Source: JBHOQS01 sp042408875 (lineage in GTDB: Bacteria; Chloroflexota; UBA11872; JBHOQS01). Taken from it: a stretch of 64,000 nt of DNA. The position numbers and the translations under genes are program-made. The stretch covers positions 124,001 through 188,000 of the forward strand of contig JBHOQS010000019.1 of the NCBI GenBank assembly GCA_042408875.1. Reading direction: 5' to 3'. Shown here piece after piece: positions 51,448 through 60,518 of the stretch. Every line of letters starts with the position of its first letter. The stretch's first letter is position 1. Below the pieces are notes generated by a model, which was not told the DNA's origin, did no database searches, and was given only the letters and a program-made list of their open reading frames with translations.

Positions 51448-52998
51448 ATGAACGCACCACGGTGCCGAGCCGCCAGTGTGCTCGTCGGCCTGGACCTCGG
51501 CACAACGAATATCAAGGCGCTTGCGCTTGACCCTGCGGATGGACGCGTACTGGGCGTCGTACGCGCTCCCACGCCGGCAGTGCAGCCACGCCCGGGCTGG
51601 ACAGAGCACGATGCTGACGCGCTGTGGCATACGGCTGCCGGCTGTGTAGCCCAGCTCCTCACCAAGTGCAGCCCCGGCGTGTCTCCGCTGGCGATCAGCA
51701 TCGGCAGTATGGCCGAGGCCGGGCTCCTGGTAGACCGCCAGGGCGAGCCGCTGTGCCCCATCATCGCCTGGCATGACCCGCGCACTGAGCCTTATCGCCA
51801 GCGCTTCGAAGCCCAGGTGGGCGCGGAACGGCTCTACACCATCACTGGCCAGGTGCCGCGGCAGATCTTCAGCCTGTATAAGCTGCTCTGGCTGCGCGAG
51901 CACCTCCCGGATGCCTGGAGCCGCGCCTATCGCTGGCTGTGCGTCCCCGACTTCGTCACCTTCCGACTGTGCAGTGCTCAGGTCACAGATTACAGCATCG
52001 CTTCGCGCACGCTCCTGCTTGATCAGGCACGCGTGACGTGGTCGCAGGAACTCCTCGACGCCGCCGGGCTGGACGCGGCGCTCCTGCCCGAGCTCGTGCC
52101 AGCTGGAACGGTGGCCGGCACAGTGCATGCCGCGGCGGCGGGGGCGACTGGCCTGCCGGAGGGCACGCCAGTAGTAGTTGGCGGGCATGACCACCACTGC
52201 GCCGCCCTAGCTGCTGGAGCTGCGGCAGCCGGGCGCGTTCTCGACTCCACCGGCACAGCTGAGACAGTGCTAGCCTGGAGTGAGCGGTTCAATTCCGATC
52301 CACGGCTTCTCCACGAAGGCATTGCCCAGTGCCGCTCCCTGGATCCCCGACGGATCGCACTCTTCGCCTCGCTCCCGGCGTCGGGCGGGCTGCTGGCCTG
52401 GGTCGCCGGCAAGCTACTCGAGCGCCCTGCCGAGGAAGGGTGGGATGCCGCGTTCGCGGCTGCGGCGCGGGTCGCGCCCGGGGCGGACGGCCTGCTCTGC
52501 CTGCCGTACCTGCGCGGCGCGGTCACGCCCCACGCGGATCCGGCGGCACGCGCGGCGTTCGTTGGTTTTCGCGATAGCCACACGTGGGCGCACGTGCTGC
52601 GCGCCGCGGCGGAGGGAGTAGCGCTCTGGCTGCGCCTTGCACTGGGGAGTCTGGAACGGGCTGCGGGCGCAGCAATCGAGGAGCTGATCGTCGTGGGCGG
52701 GCTGGCGCAGGCGGAACTCCTGCTCCGCCTGCGCGCGGACGTGACCGGGCGGACCGTGCTGGCGCCGGAGCTGCACGAAGGCGTTGCCCTGGGCGCGGCA
52801 CTGCTCGCTGGCGTCGGCGCCGGGGTCTATGCTTCACTCGATGAGGCCGCCCGTGCCCCGCGCCTAGCCATCCAGCGGTTTGCGCCAGCGCCTGAGCACC
52901 GAGCGCTGTATGAGCGACTCTACGCAGAGGCCTACCGCGACCTGTACACCACCCTCAGGCCAGTGCTCGCGCGCCTGGGAGCGTTGTTCGCCGAGTGA
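51448..52998 (+). CDS. FGGY family carbohydrate kinase
   Basis: The 516-residue kinase has the N-terminal ATPase phosphate-1 motif VGLDLGTTNIKALALD and the FGGY substrate loop WHDPRTEPYRQRFEAQVG. It has the catalytic Asp in LVPAGTVAGTVH and GGHDHHCAALAAG, and a C-terminal adenosine motif EELIVVGGLAQAELLLRLRAD. Length and motifs fit the xylulose/ribulose/gluconate kinase group; the exact sugar is unknown. Its 3' end overlaps the holA gene on the other strand by 44 bp. Confidence 0.92.
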   Translation: MNAPRCRAASVLVGLDLGTTNIKALALDPADGRVLGVVRAPTPAVQPRPGWTEHDADALWHTAAGCVAQLLTKCSPGVSPLAISIGSMAEAGLLVDRQGEPLCPIIAWHDPRTEPYRQRFEAQVGAERLYTITGQVPRQIFSLYKLLWLREHLPDAWSRAYRWLCVPDFVTFRLCSAQVTDYSIASRTLLLDQARVTWSQELLDAAGLDAALLPELVPAGTVAGTVHAAAAGATGLPEGTPVVVGGHDHHCAALAAGAAAAGRVLDSTGTAETVLAWSERFNSDPRLLHEGIAQCRSLDPRRIALFASLPASGGLLAWVAGKLLERPAEEGWDAAFAAAARVAPGADGLLCLPYLRGAVTPHADPAARAAFVGFRDSHTWAHVLRAAAEGVALWLRLALGSLERAAGAAIEELIVVGGLAQAELLLRLRADVTGRTVLAPELHEGVALGAALLAGVGAGVYASLDEAARAPRLAIQRFAPAPEHRALYERLYAEAYRDLYTTLRPVLARLGALFAE

Positions 52999-54079
52999 CC
53001 TCGGCAAGATCGGCCACGAGAAGTTCTAGGGCCACCGCTGGCTCCATGTCGCTGCTCTTCGTCTGGAGATCAGCTCGCAGGATCAGGCGGTGCATCTCCG
53101 CAAGCTGGTCCGGCGTGTAGCGCAGTGCCTGCTCGGCCGTCTTCTCCGCAGCGAACTGCGGCAGGCCCAGCCGGCTCTGGACCAGCCGCACCTGCTCTGG
53201 AGCGAGGCGCCTGGGCGGGGCGTCACGCCTTCCTGGGGCTCCTGGGGCGAGCAGCTCCTGCGCCTGGAGCATCAGGCGGGTCTGCCGGCTGAGCATGGCC
53301 AGGAGGTAGCCCGGCGCCTCGCCGCGGCTGAGCAAGGTACGCAGCTCAATCAGCGCCGCCCGTGTCTGGCCCGTCGCGACAGCGTCCACCAGGCGAAAGA
53401 TGTCGGCCTCACGCGCGTGCGGCACGAGCCGCTCCACCTCCTGCGCCTGCACCGGCCGGGTCGTCCCCCGCGCATAGGCTGCCAGCTTGTCGATCTCCTG
53501 CGCCAACGCGCGCAGGTCCGGCCCGACATAGCCGGCCAGCAAGGCCACAGCCGGTGGGGCGAGCTGGAGCCCCCGCGCGCGGGCGCGGGCGCTGATCCAG
53601 GCAAGCAATGCCTCGCGCTCGGGCGGGCGGAATTCCCGCGCCTGCACGCCCGGCAGCGCCCGCAGCGCCTCCAGGACCGCCTTCGGATCACCGCGCCGGG
53701 CAGCCGTGCGCCTAGCCTGGCCCCGCCCGCGACCGGATGCTGCGGGGCGCGCGGGAGCTCCTGCTGCGCCGATGTAGGTCATGATCAGCCAGGTGCTCTC
53801 GGGAAGGCGCGCTGCCAGGGCGGTGAAGGCGTCGAGGAACTCCGGCTCGCGAGCGCACCGCTCGACCAGGCTGCGCAGCACGACCACCCGGCGAGGCGTG
53901 AGGAACGGTGCGGGCTCGCAGGCCTGCACCAGCTCAGCGAACGCGGCGCGCTCGGCATCGAGCATCACTTCGTTCATGCCCTCGAAGCCCGCTAGCGCGC
54001 CATCGAACGCAGCCGCGCGCAGCCGCTGCACCTCTTCAGCAATGGAAAACTCGTCTTCCCCGTAGAGCAGATAGATCAT
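52955..54079 (-). CDS. holA: DNA polymerase III delta subunit
   Basis: The 374-residue protein begins IYLLYGEDEFSIAEEVQRLR, as HolA proteins do (Y-L-x-G-E-D-x-x), and has RRVVVLRSLVERC, the helical AAA-like region with GYVGPDLRALAQEIDKLAAYA, and the C-terminal helical domain starting at IFRLVDAVATGQTRAALIEL. It is the clamp-loader subunit that opens the beta clamp. ATG 54079 is the family start; an in-frame upstream extension lacks ribosome site. The coding sequence carries an unusual Arg/Ala-rich insert near residues 115-135 (PAASGRGRGQARRTAARRG). Confidence 0.93.
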   Translation of the reverse strand: MIYLLYGEDEFSIAEEVQRLRAAAFDGALAGFEGMNEVMLDAERAAFAELVQACEPAPFLTPRRVVVLRSLVERCAREPEFLDAFTALAARLPESTWLIMTYIGAAGAPARPAASGRGRGQARRTAARRGDPKAVLEALRALPGVQAREFRPPEREALLAWISARARARGLQLAPPAVALLAGYVGPDLRALAQEIDKLAAYARGTTRPVQAQEVERLVPHAREADIFRLVDAVATGQTRAALIELRTLLSRGEAPGYLLAMLSRQTRLMLQAQELLAPGAPGRRDAPPRRLAPEQVRLVQSRLGLPQFAAEKTAEQALRYTPDQLAEMHRLILRADLQTKSSDMEPAVALELLVADLAEVTRRTTLPGARALA

Positions 54080-54138
54080 GTGCCGATTAGAGAGCGGGCC
54101 CGATGCGATCGACGCGCCGCCTGTGCCAGGCCGGGCAT

Positions 54139-55272
54139 CTACCCACCGATGTAGGACATCTCGATCTTCCTTCTCGGCCTGAGCGCCTCGGTGTGGAAGG
54201 TGCGGATCTCCGAATAGCGGTCGGCGCGGCCCTGCCAAATGGCGGTGATGAATGCCGCGATCTCATCGTCCGGCGCGCCAGAGCGCACCAGCGCTCGTAA
54301 GTCGTAGCCCTCACCGGCGAAGAGACAGGTGAAGAGCTTGCCGTCCGCCGAGAGCCGGGCGCGTGTGCAGGTGCGGCAGAACGGCTGCGTCACCGAGGCG
54401 ATCACGCCGATCTCGCCGGCGCCATCCACATAGCGCCAGCGCTCGGCCACCTCGCCGTAGTAGTTCGGCTCTAACGGCTCGATCGGCCACACCGCGTTGA
54501 TCGTCCGAATGACCTCGGCGGCAGGCACCACGTCATCCATGCGCCAGCCATTGGAGTTCCCCACGTCCATGAACTCGATGAAGCGCAGGATATGCCCGGT
54601 CCAGCGGAAGTGCCCGGCCATGTCTAGAACACTGCCGTCGTTGACCCCGCGCTTCACCACCATGTCGATCTTAATCGGATGCAGCCCGGCTTCATCAGCG
54701 GCGTCGATAGCCTCCAGGATACGAGACACCGGCACGCCGACGTCGTTCATGCGCATGAAGACCGCGTCGTCGAGCGAGTCCAGGCTGATGGTGATGCGCC
54801 TGAGCCCGGCCCTCTTGAGCGCCTGCGCCTTCTGTTGCGTCAGCAGGGAGCCGTTGGTGGTGAGCGTCAGGTCTTCGAGCCCCTCGATGCCAGCCAGCAT
54901 CTCCACCAGGCGTTCGAGATCGCGGCGCACTAAGGGCTCGCCCCCGGTGAGTCGGATCTTGCGCACGCCCAGCCGGACGAAAATACGCGCCAGCCGCGTG
55001 ATCTCTTCGTAGCTCAGCAGCGCTGCGCGGGGCAAGAACTGATAGTCACGCCCGAAGATCTCCTTGGGCATGCAATAGATACAGCGGAAGTTGCAGCGGT
55101 CAGTCACCGAGATGCGCAGGTCGCGCAGCGGCCGCTGGAAGCGGTCAACCAGCGCGCCTGCGCTCCCCTCCCCCGGCACAGGCCGCGCTGCAGGCCCGCG
55201 ACGCAGGCCCTGAGGCAACGCTGCAGAAGCCACTGCGGGCTGGATGACCGCCAGCGGATGGCGCTCGCTCAT
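54139..55272 (-). CDS. moaA: GTP 3',8-cyclase (molybdenum cofactor biosynthesis)
   Basis: The 377-residue radical-SAM enzyme has the N-terminal 4Fe-4S site C60-x3-C64-x2-C67 in DRCNFRCIYCMPKEIF, the SAM motifs TGGEPLVRRDLE and ITISLDSLDD, and the C-terminal second cluster (CRTCTRARLSADGKLFTCLF). It ends in Gly-Gly, as active MoaA proteins require. It carries an extra 40-residue N-terminal extension that is Ala/Pro-rich and of uncertain importance. An extended -10 (TGC-TATAAT on the minus strand, about 55293-55301) and GGAGGAT precede it. Confidence 0.95.
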   Translation of the reverse strand: MSERHPLAVIQPAVASAALPQGLRRGPAARPVPGEGSAGALVDRFQRPLRDLRISVTDRCNFRCIYCMPKEIFGRDYQFLPRAALLSYEEITRLARIFVRLGVRKIRLTGGEPLVRRDLERLVEMLAGIEGLEDLTLTTNGSLLTQQKAQALKRAGLRRITISLDSLDDAVFMRMNDVGVPVSRILEAIDAADEAGLHPIKIDMVVKRGVNDGSVLDMAGHFRWTGHILRFIEFMDVGNSNGWRMDDVVPAAEVIRTINAVWPIEPLEPNYYGEVAERWRYVDGAGEIGVIASVTQPFCRTCTRARLSADGKLFTCLFAGEGYDLRALVRSGAPDDEIAAFITAIWQGRADRYSEIRTFHTEALRPRRKIEMSYIGG

Positions 55273-55292
55273 CTAACTATCCTCCACACGCG

Positions 55293-55301
55293 ATTATAGC
55301 A
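55293..55301 (-). promoter_or_regulatory. Extended -10 promoter element of moaA
   Basis: On the minus strand TGC-TATAAT lies about 20 nt before the start codon. The -35 is not apparent, as is usual for extended -10 promoters. Confidence 0.55.
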
Positions 55302-55517
55302 CCGAAAGAGCACCGGCCATGCTGGTCACAGCGCGCCCAGGCTGGCCATTGCGCCTGGCCTGCCGGGACGGTACACTGAGCATGCTGCACGCGCGTGCAG
55401 TAGGCAGCGTGCGGGGCCGCACCCGCGCGGGTACGCAGCCGTTACTTGTATCGCAGGTGCGTGCTACCGTATGGCGGCCGTATCCAGACGGCCTATCTCG
55501 TGGCAAGGACGGTGTCC

Positions 55518-57845
55518 GTGGACAGCCAGGGCAGCCAGGCTATTACAGCGTACTCGCCGGATGATCCGATCTTCGCCGCGCTGAACCCGCAGCAACGTGA
55601 GGCGGTGGCTATCACCGCCGGCCCGTTGCTGATCCTGGCCGGAGCTGGCTCTGGGAAGACCCGCGTACTGACCCACCGCATCGCCTATCTAGTGCAACAT
55701 TGCGGCGTCCCGCCCTCCCGGATCATGGCTGTCACGTTCACCAACAAGGCTGCCGGCGAGATGCGCGAGCGCCTGCACCGGCTGATCGGCCCCCATGCCT
55801 ACGGGCTCACCCTGGGAACGTTCCACTCGGTGTGCGTCCGTATCCTGCGGGAACACGCCCATCGCCTGGGCATGAGCTCAGGCTTTGCTATCTACGACGA
55901 CGCCGATCAGGTGGAGATCGTGAAGCGCGCCCTCAAAGAACTGGACCTGGAGCCCGCTCGCGTCTCACCGGAAGCGATCTGTGGGGCAATCTCCCGCGCC
56001 AAGGACGACCTGATTGATCCGGTGCACTATGCTCGCCGCGCCGAGGATCCCTTCGAGGAGCTCGTGGCGCAGGTGTACCGACGCTACGAGGTGATGCTCT
56101 TCGAGGCCAATGCGCTCGACTTCGGCGACCTGATCATGCGCACGGTCCAGCTCTTTCAGGAGCACCCCCACGTACTGCATGCCTACCAGGAACGCTACCT
56201 GCACATCCTGGTGGATGAGTACCAGGACACCAATCGGGCGCAGTACGTGCTGGTACGCATGCTCAGCGAGAAGCATCGCAACCTCTGCGTCGTCGGCGAC
56301 GACGACCAGTCAATCTATAGCTGGCGTGGTGCAGATATCCGCAATATCCTGTCTTTTGAGAACGACTTTCCTGACGCGAAAGTCGTCAAGCTGGAGCAGA
56401 ACTATCGCTCCACCCAGCGCATCCTGGACGCGGCGCACGGTGTAGTATCTGGCCTGCTCACGCGTAAGCCAAAGCGGCTGTGGACGGAGAACGGCGAGGG
56501 CGCGCCGGTGGTGGTGTTCGAGGCGTACAATGAACAGGAGGAGGCACAGTACGTGGTCGGCGAGATCGACCGGCTGGTGCGCCGCGGCGTCTTTCGGCAC
56601 GGCGATTGCGCGGTGATCTACCGCACACACGCCCAGTCGCGCGCGCTCGAGCAGGCGCTGATCCGCGCCGGCATGCCGTACCAGCTCGTCGGCGGCACGA
56701 GGTTCTACGAGCGCCGCGAGATCAAGGACCTGCTGGCATATCTGCGGGTGATCGATAACCCGCGCGATCTGCTCAGTTTCGAGCGCATCCTGAATGTGCC
56801 GCCGCGAGGTATTGGGCAGCGCACGGTGGACGAGCTCATGCGCTGGGCAGCGCGCTTAGGCGTTCCGCCGGCCGAGGCAGCCCAGCTCTATGCGCTGGAG
56901 CTGGACACCGGCGAGCAGGCAGCAGCGGTGCCAGCACCTTTCAGTTCGCGCAGCGGCGCGGCGGTCGCCGCATTCGGGCGGCTGCTCTCCGAGCTCGCGG
57001 ACGCACGCACGCGCCTGTCGCTGCTCGCCCTAGTGGAGCTGGTGCTTGAACGCAGCGGCTATCGCGCCTGGCTCACTGACGGGACGCTCGAGGGACAGCA
57101 ACGCATCGAGAACATCGAGGAGCTCCTCACCGTCGCACGTGACTTCGACCGGCTGCCGCCTGGCGAGGGCTTGCGCCGCTTCCTCGACGAAGTGTCGCTG
57201 GTCGCAGAGGTCGATACGTTGGAGAGCGATGCCGACGCAGTAAAACTCATGACGGTTCATAACACCAAGGGGCTGGAGTTCCCCGTCGTGTTCATAGTGG
57301 GCATGGAGGAGCGCGTGTTCCCGCACAGCCGCTCGATGGACGACCCCCAGCGTATGGAAGAGGAGCGCCGGCTGTGCTACGTGGGGATGACCCGCGCCAT
57401 GCAGCGGTTGTACCTCGTCTATGCTTTTCGCCGGACGCTGTTCGGGCGCTCGGAGCAGAACATGCCGTCGCGCTTTTTGGCTGATATCCCGGCACATGTG
57501 CTCGACGCTGGCGCTCTCTCGGGGCGTCCTGCTGCTCCTGTGTCCACCCCCCGCGGGGCAAGCCGGCCGGCGCGGCCGCTGCGCGAACGCGCCGATGCCG
57601 TGCCACCGCTGGGCGTGCGTCCTACCGTGTCGCGTTCCGCTGCGGCGGTCCAGGCGCAGTACCAGACCGGCGATCGGGTGCGCCACCCGCATTTCGGCGA
57701 AGGCATGGTAGTACGCTCCGACATCATCGGGACCGACGAGGAGGTCACGGTGGTGTTCGAGAAGGCCGGCATTAAGAAGCTGTCTGCCAGCTTCGCTCCG
57801 TTAACCAAGCTGCGTGCTCATCGTGCTCATGAAGAGGGGCGGTAA
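55518..57845 (+). CDS. UvrD/PcrA-type superfamily 1 DNA helicase
   Basis: The 775-residue helicase has all SF1A motifs: Q motif LNPQQREAV, Walker A LAGAGSGKTRVLTHR, motif Ia AVTFTNKAAGEMRERL, motif II DEYQDTN, motif III GDDDQSIYSWRGAD, motif IV NYRSTQRIL, motif V TVHNTKGLEFPVVFI and motif VI YVGMTRAMQRL. The C-terminal PcrA-type module (TGDRVRHPHFGEGMVV) binds RNA polymerase in related proteins. It translocates 3'-5' on single strands in repair and replication. GTG 55518 with AAGGA upstream is the best start. It ends flush with the DNA ligase gene start, indicating co-expression. Confidence 0.93.
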   Translation: MDSQGSQAITAYSPDDPIFAALNPQQREAVAITAGPLLILAGAGSGKTRVLTHRIAYLVQHCGVPPSRIMAVTFTNKAAGEMRERLHRLIGPHAYGLTLGTFHSVCVRILREHAHRLGMSSGFAIYDDADQVEIVKRALKELDLEPARVSPEAICGAISRAKDDLIDPVHYARRAEDPFEELVAQVYRRYEVMLFEANALDFGDLIMRTVQLFQEHPHVLHAYQERYLHILVDEYQDTNRAQYVLVRMLSEKHRNLCVVGDDDQSIYSWRGADIRNILSFENDFPDAKVVKLEQNYRSTQRILDAAHGVVSGLLTRKPKRLWTENGEGAPVVVFEAYNEQEEAQYVVGEIDRLVRRGVFRHGDCAVIYRTHAQSRALEQALIRAGMPYQLVGGTRFYERREIKDLLAYLRVIDNPRDLLSFERILNVPPRGIGQRTVDELMRWAARLGVPPAEAAQLYALELDTGEQAAAVPAPFSSRSGAAVAAFGRLLSELADARTRLSLLALVELVLERSGYRAWLTDGTLEGQQRIENIEELLTVARDFDRLPPGEGLRRFLDEVSLVAEVDTLESDADAVKLMTVHNTKGLEFPVVFIVGMEERVFPHSRSMDDPQRMEEERRLCYVGMTRAMQRLYLVYAFRRTLFGRSEQNMPSRFLADIPAHVLDAGALSGRPAAPVSTPRGASRPARPLRERADAVPPLGVRPTVSRSAAAVQAQYQTGDRVRHPHFGEGMVVRSDIIGTDEEVTVVFEKAGIKKLSASFAPLTKLRAHRAHEEGR

Positions 57846-59597
57846 ATGCGCTTTCGTCAACTGGTAGAGTACTTTGCGCAGATCGAGCAGACCAGCAGCC
57901 GCAACCGTATGGTCGAGCTGCTGGCCGAGCTCTTCAGGGCAACCGAGCCGGAGGAGATCGACAAGATCATCTATCTGCTGCAAGGCCGGCTCGGGCCCGC
58001 CTACGAAGTCGTGGAGTTCGGCGTCGGCACGGCGCTGACTGCCGCTGCGCTCTCTGCAGCCACCGGGAAGGACCTCGCCGAGATTAAGCGCCTGTATGCG
58101 CGGCTGGGAGACTACGGCCGCGTCGCCTACGAACTCCTGCCGAGCGAAGGGCAGGAGCTCGCGGTCGTCGAGGTCTACCAGCGGCTGAGCGAGGTGGCGC
58201 ACGCTAGTGGCGAGGGCGCTGTCGCCCGTAAGCAGAGGCTGCTGACCGATCTGCTGCGCGCGATGAGTAACCTGGAGGCGAAATATCTCATCCGTATTCC
58301 GCTGGGGCAGCTCCGGCTCGGCGTCGGCGATCCCACGATCATGGAAGCGCTCTCCTGGGCCAGGACCGAAAGCAAGGTGGAGCGCAAGGGAATCGAGCGG
58401 GCATATAACATCTGCGCGGACCTGGGCTTCGTCGGGCGCCTATACTGGGAGGGCGGCGTGGCGAAGCTCGCCGAGCTGAAGGTCACGCCCGGCAAGCCCG
58501 TGCGGCCGGCGCTGGCTGAGCGCCTGCCTAGTGCGCAGGCGATCATCGCCAAGCTGGGGCGCGTGGCCGTTGAGCCAAAGCTGGATGGCTTTCGCCTCCA
58601 GGTGCACAAAATGGATGGCAATGTGCTGCTGTTCTCGCGCAACCTGGAGAACCTCACGGGCATGTTCCCTGAGGTGGTGCGCGGGACGCTGGAGCAGGTG
58701 CAGGCGGACAGCGTCATCTTCGAGGGCGAGGCCATTGGCTACGATCCGGTGACGGGGGAGTTCCTGCCGTTCCAGATCACCACGACGCGGCGGCGCAAGT
58801 ACGAGATCGAGGAGGCTGCCGAGAAGACACCGTTGCGGCTGATCTGCTTTGACCTGCTGGCTGTGGATGGCGAAGATTACACGCCACGGCCATATCTGGA
58901 GCGCCGCGAGCGGCTGTGCCAACTGATCAAGCCTGATGATGCGATCGATGTGGCGGAGAGCCGGCTGATCGACGATCCCGCCGAGCTGGAAGCCTTCTTT
59001 AACGAGATGATCTCACGTGGCCTGGAAGGCATAGTCGCCAAGCGACCTGATGCGCCATACCAGGCTGGCTCCCGCAATTTCAACTGGGTCAAGCTCAAGC
59101 GAAGCTATCAGAGCGAGCTCACCGACACAGTCGATTGCGTGATCGTCGGGTACTGGTATGGGCGCGGCCAGCGCGCCCGCTTCGGCATTGGCGCCGTGCT
59201 GGCCGCTGTCTACGACAAAGATCGGGATGTCTTCGTCACGGTGACGAAGCTCGGCACAGGCTTCTCCGAGGAAGAATGGGTGAAGCTGCGCGAGAAGCTG
59301 GACGCGATCGCCAGCCCGACACGCCCGGCTCGCGTCGAAGCGATCCTCGAGCCAGACGTCTGGTGCGAGCCAGTGTACGTCGTAGAGATCCAAGCCGATG
59401 AGATCACGCGGTCACCATCGCACACCTGCGGCCGCACGCCGGAGAACCCGCTAGGATACGCCCTGCGCTTCCCGCGGGCGGTAGATTTTCTGCGAGAGGA
59501 CCGCAACCCCGAGGATGCCACGACAGTGGCCGAGATCCTCGAGATGTACGCGCAGCAGCGGCGCAAGCCAGTCGAGCAGGCGCCGGTAGAAGGATAG
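57846..59597 (+). CDS. ATP-dependent DNA ligase, archaeal-type
   Basis: The 583-residue protein is a multidomain ATP-dependent ligase: an N-terminal helical DNA-binding domain (residues 1-200, FRATEPEEIDKIIYLLQGRL), then the adenylation domain with motif I lysine K245 in EPKLDGFRLQVHK, motif III LFSRNLENLT, motif IV FEGEAIGYD, motif V EGIVAKRPDAPYQAG and motif VI KLKRSYQSE; OB-fold domain follows. Unlike bacterial NAD-dependent LigA, this type is typical of archaea and occurs sporadically in bacteria. Its start codon follows the helicase stop with no gap (TAA-ATG), so the two form a repair/replication unit. The genome should also carry ligA. Confidence 0.94.
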   Translation: MRFRQLVEYFAQIEQTSSRNRMVELLAELFRATEPEEIDKIIYLLQGRLGPAYEVVEFGVGTALTAAALSAATGKDLAEIKRLYARLGDYGRVAYELLPSEGQELAVVEVYQRLSEVAHASGEGAVARKQRLLTDLLRAMSNLEAKYLIRIPLGQLRLGVGDPTIMEALSWARTESKVERKGIERAYNICADLGFVGRLYWEGGVAKLAELKVTPGKPVRPALAERLPSAQAIIAKLGRVAVEPKLDGFRLQVHKMDGNVLLFSRNLENLTGMFPEVVRGTLEQVQADSVIFEGEAIGYDPVTGEFLPFQITTTRRRKYEIEEAAEKTPLRLICFDLLAVDGEDYTPRPYLERRERLCQLIKPDDAIDVAESRLIDDPAELEAFFNEMISRGLEGIVAKRPDAPYQAGSRNFNWVKLKRSYQSELTDTVDCVIVGYWYGRGQRARFGIGAVLAAVYDKDRDVFVTVTKLGTGFSEEEWVKLREKLDAIASPTRPARVEAILEPDVWCEPVYVVEIQADEITRSPSHTCGRTPENPLGYALRFPRAVDFLREDRNPEDATTVAEILEMYAQQRRKPVEQAPVEG

Positions 59598-59648
59598 CTG
59601 CCAGCGTCCATCTCACGCCATGCTCTCCCCTCGGCCGGCCACGAGCGA

Positions 59649-59676
59649 CGCCTGGCGCGTGCACGCCAGCCAGGCG
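59649..59676. terminator. 8-bp hairpin between convergent genes
   Basis: CGCCTGGC (59649-59656) pairs with GCCAGGCG (59669-59676) across a 12-nt loop, just before the stop of the minus-strand YtfJ-like gene. Confidence 0.45.
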
Positions 59677-59678
59677 AC

Positions 59679-60461
59679 CTATCGGGGCCGGCGTAGGCGC
59701 AGGAAGGCCATGGCGAAGGCCGCGCCGGTGGCTATCCCGGCCAAAGCCAGTGACGTGACGTCGATCACTGGCTTCACCGTCACTCCGTCCGGGCCGATGG
59801 CGACCACCGCGACGGCGCGACCCCGACCAACGCCGCCGCCACCACCACCGCCGCCACCACCGACTGTCGGCGGTGTCGTGTCGCCTCCGGCGCTTGTGCC
59901 CAGGCCTCGCCCTAGCCCGAAGCCACCGGCGAACACCACCTCACTCAAGGGAACAACCGTGTACTGCCCCTGCGTCGTCGCCGGCCCAACGGTGGCCTCG
60001 GCTCGGGCGACCGAGCTGATCGCCGCAACAACCGTGTTCAGCCCTGGGAGCTCCTGCAGCATCTGCGCCGCGCGTTCAAGCATCTGCATGGGCACGCCGC
60101 GCTGGTTGTCTCCTGCTCCTCGGGGAACCCGCGTATCTCTCCCATTCGGGGGCTCCATAGTAACCTCCTCCGGCATCTCTGTGAACAGGCTACCGGCACC
60201 TGCGACAAGTACAGCAATGAGCGTGCCCCACCATCCGTGCGCCCAGATTGGCACTGCGTACCAGCCGGTGCCTACACCGCCATGGAGCCAGACGCCCACC
60301 GGCACGGCGGCGGCCAGCCACGCGCCGCGTGACCGGTCCGCCGCATGCCAGATGCCAATAGCCACCGCGGCAACCGGCGTCAGTGCCACGCCGCCCGGTA
60401 GCTCCACCCGCCGCCCCACGGCAAGAAAGCGCTCAACCCGAGCGGGCACGTGTCCCTCCAT
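59679..60461 (-). CDS. YtfJ/GerW-like protein with membrane segments
   Basis: A 260-residue protein. The N-terminal third has two hydrophobic segments (VALTPVAAVAIGIWHAA, WWGTLIAVLVAGAGSLF). The middle has a helix, and the C-terminal part (about 140-240) has the YtfJ/GerW pattern: EATVGPATTQGQYTVVPLSE, a GFGLGRG segment, a run of ten Gly and then GRAVAVVAIGPDGVTVKPV. YtfJ proteins are known from sporulating Firmicutes, but the domain also appears in non-sporeformers. A final hydrophobic segment (LALAGIATGAAFAMAFL) may anchor it. Function unknown. Confidence 0.7.
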   Translation of the reverse strand: MEGHVPARVERFLAVGRRVELPGGVALTPVAAVAIGIWHAADRSRGAWLAAAVPVGVWLHGGVGTGWYAVPIWAHGWWGTLIAVLVAGAGSLFTEMPEEVTMEPPNGRDTRVPRGAGDNQRGVPMQMLERAAQMLQELPGLNTVVAAISSVARAEATVGPATTQGQYTVVPLSEVVFAGGFGLGRGLGTSAGGDTTPPTVGGGGGGGGGGVGRGRAVAVVAIGPDGVTVKPVIDVTSLALAGIATGAAFAMAFLRLRRPR

Positions 60462-60518
60462 TCGTCTGGCCGTCGGTCGGAGGACAGCCGCACAGCTGCC
60501 GGCGGGACGTGCCCGGCC

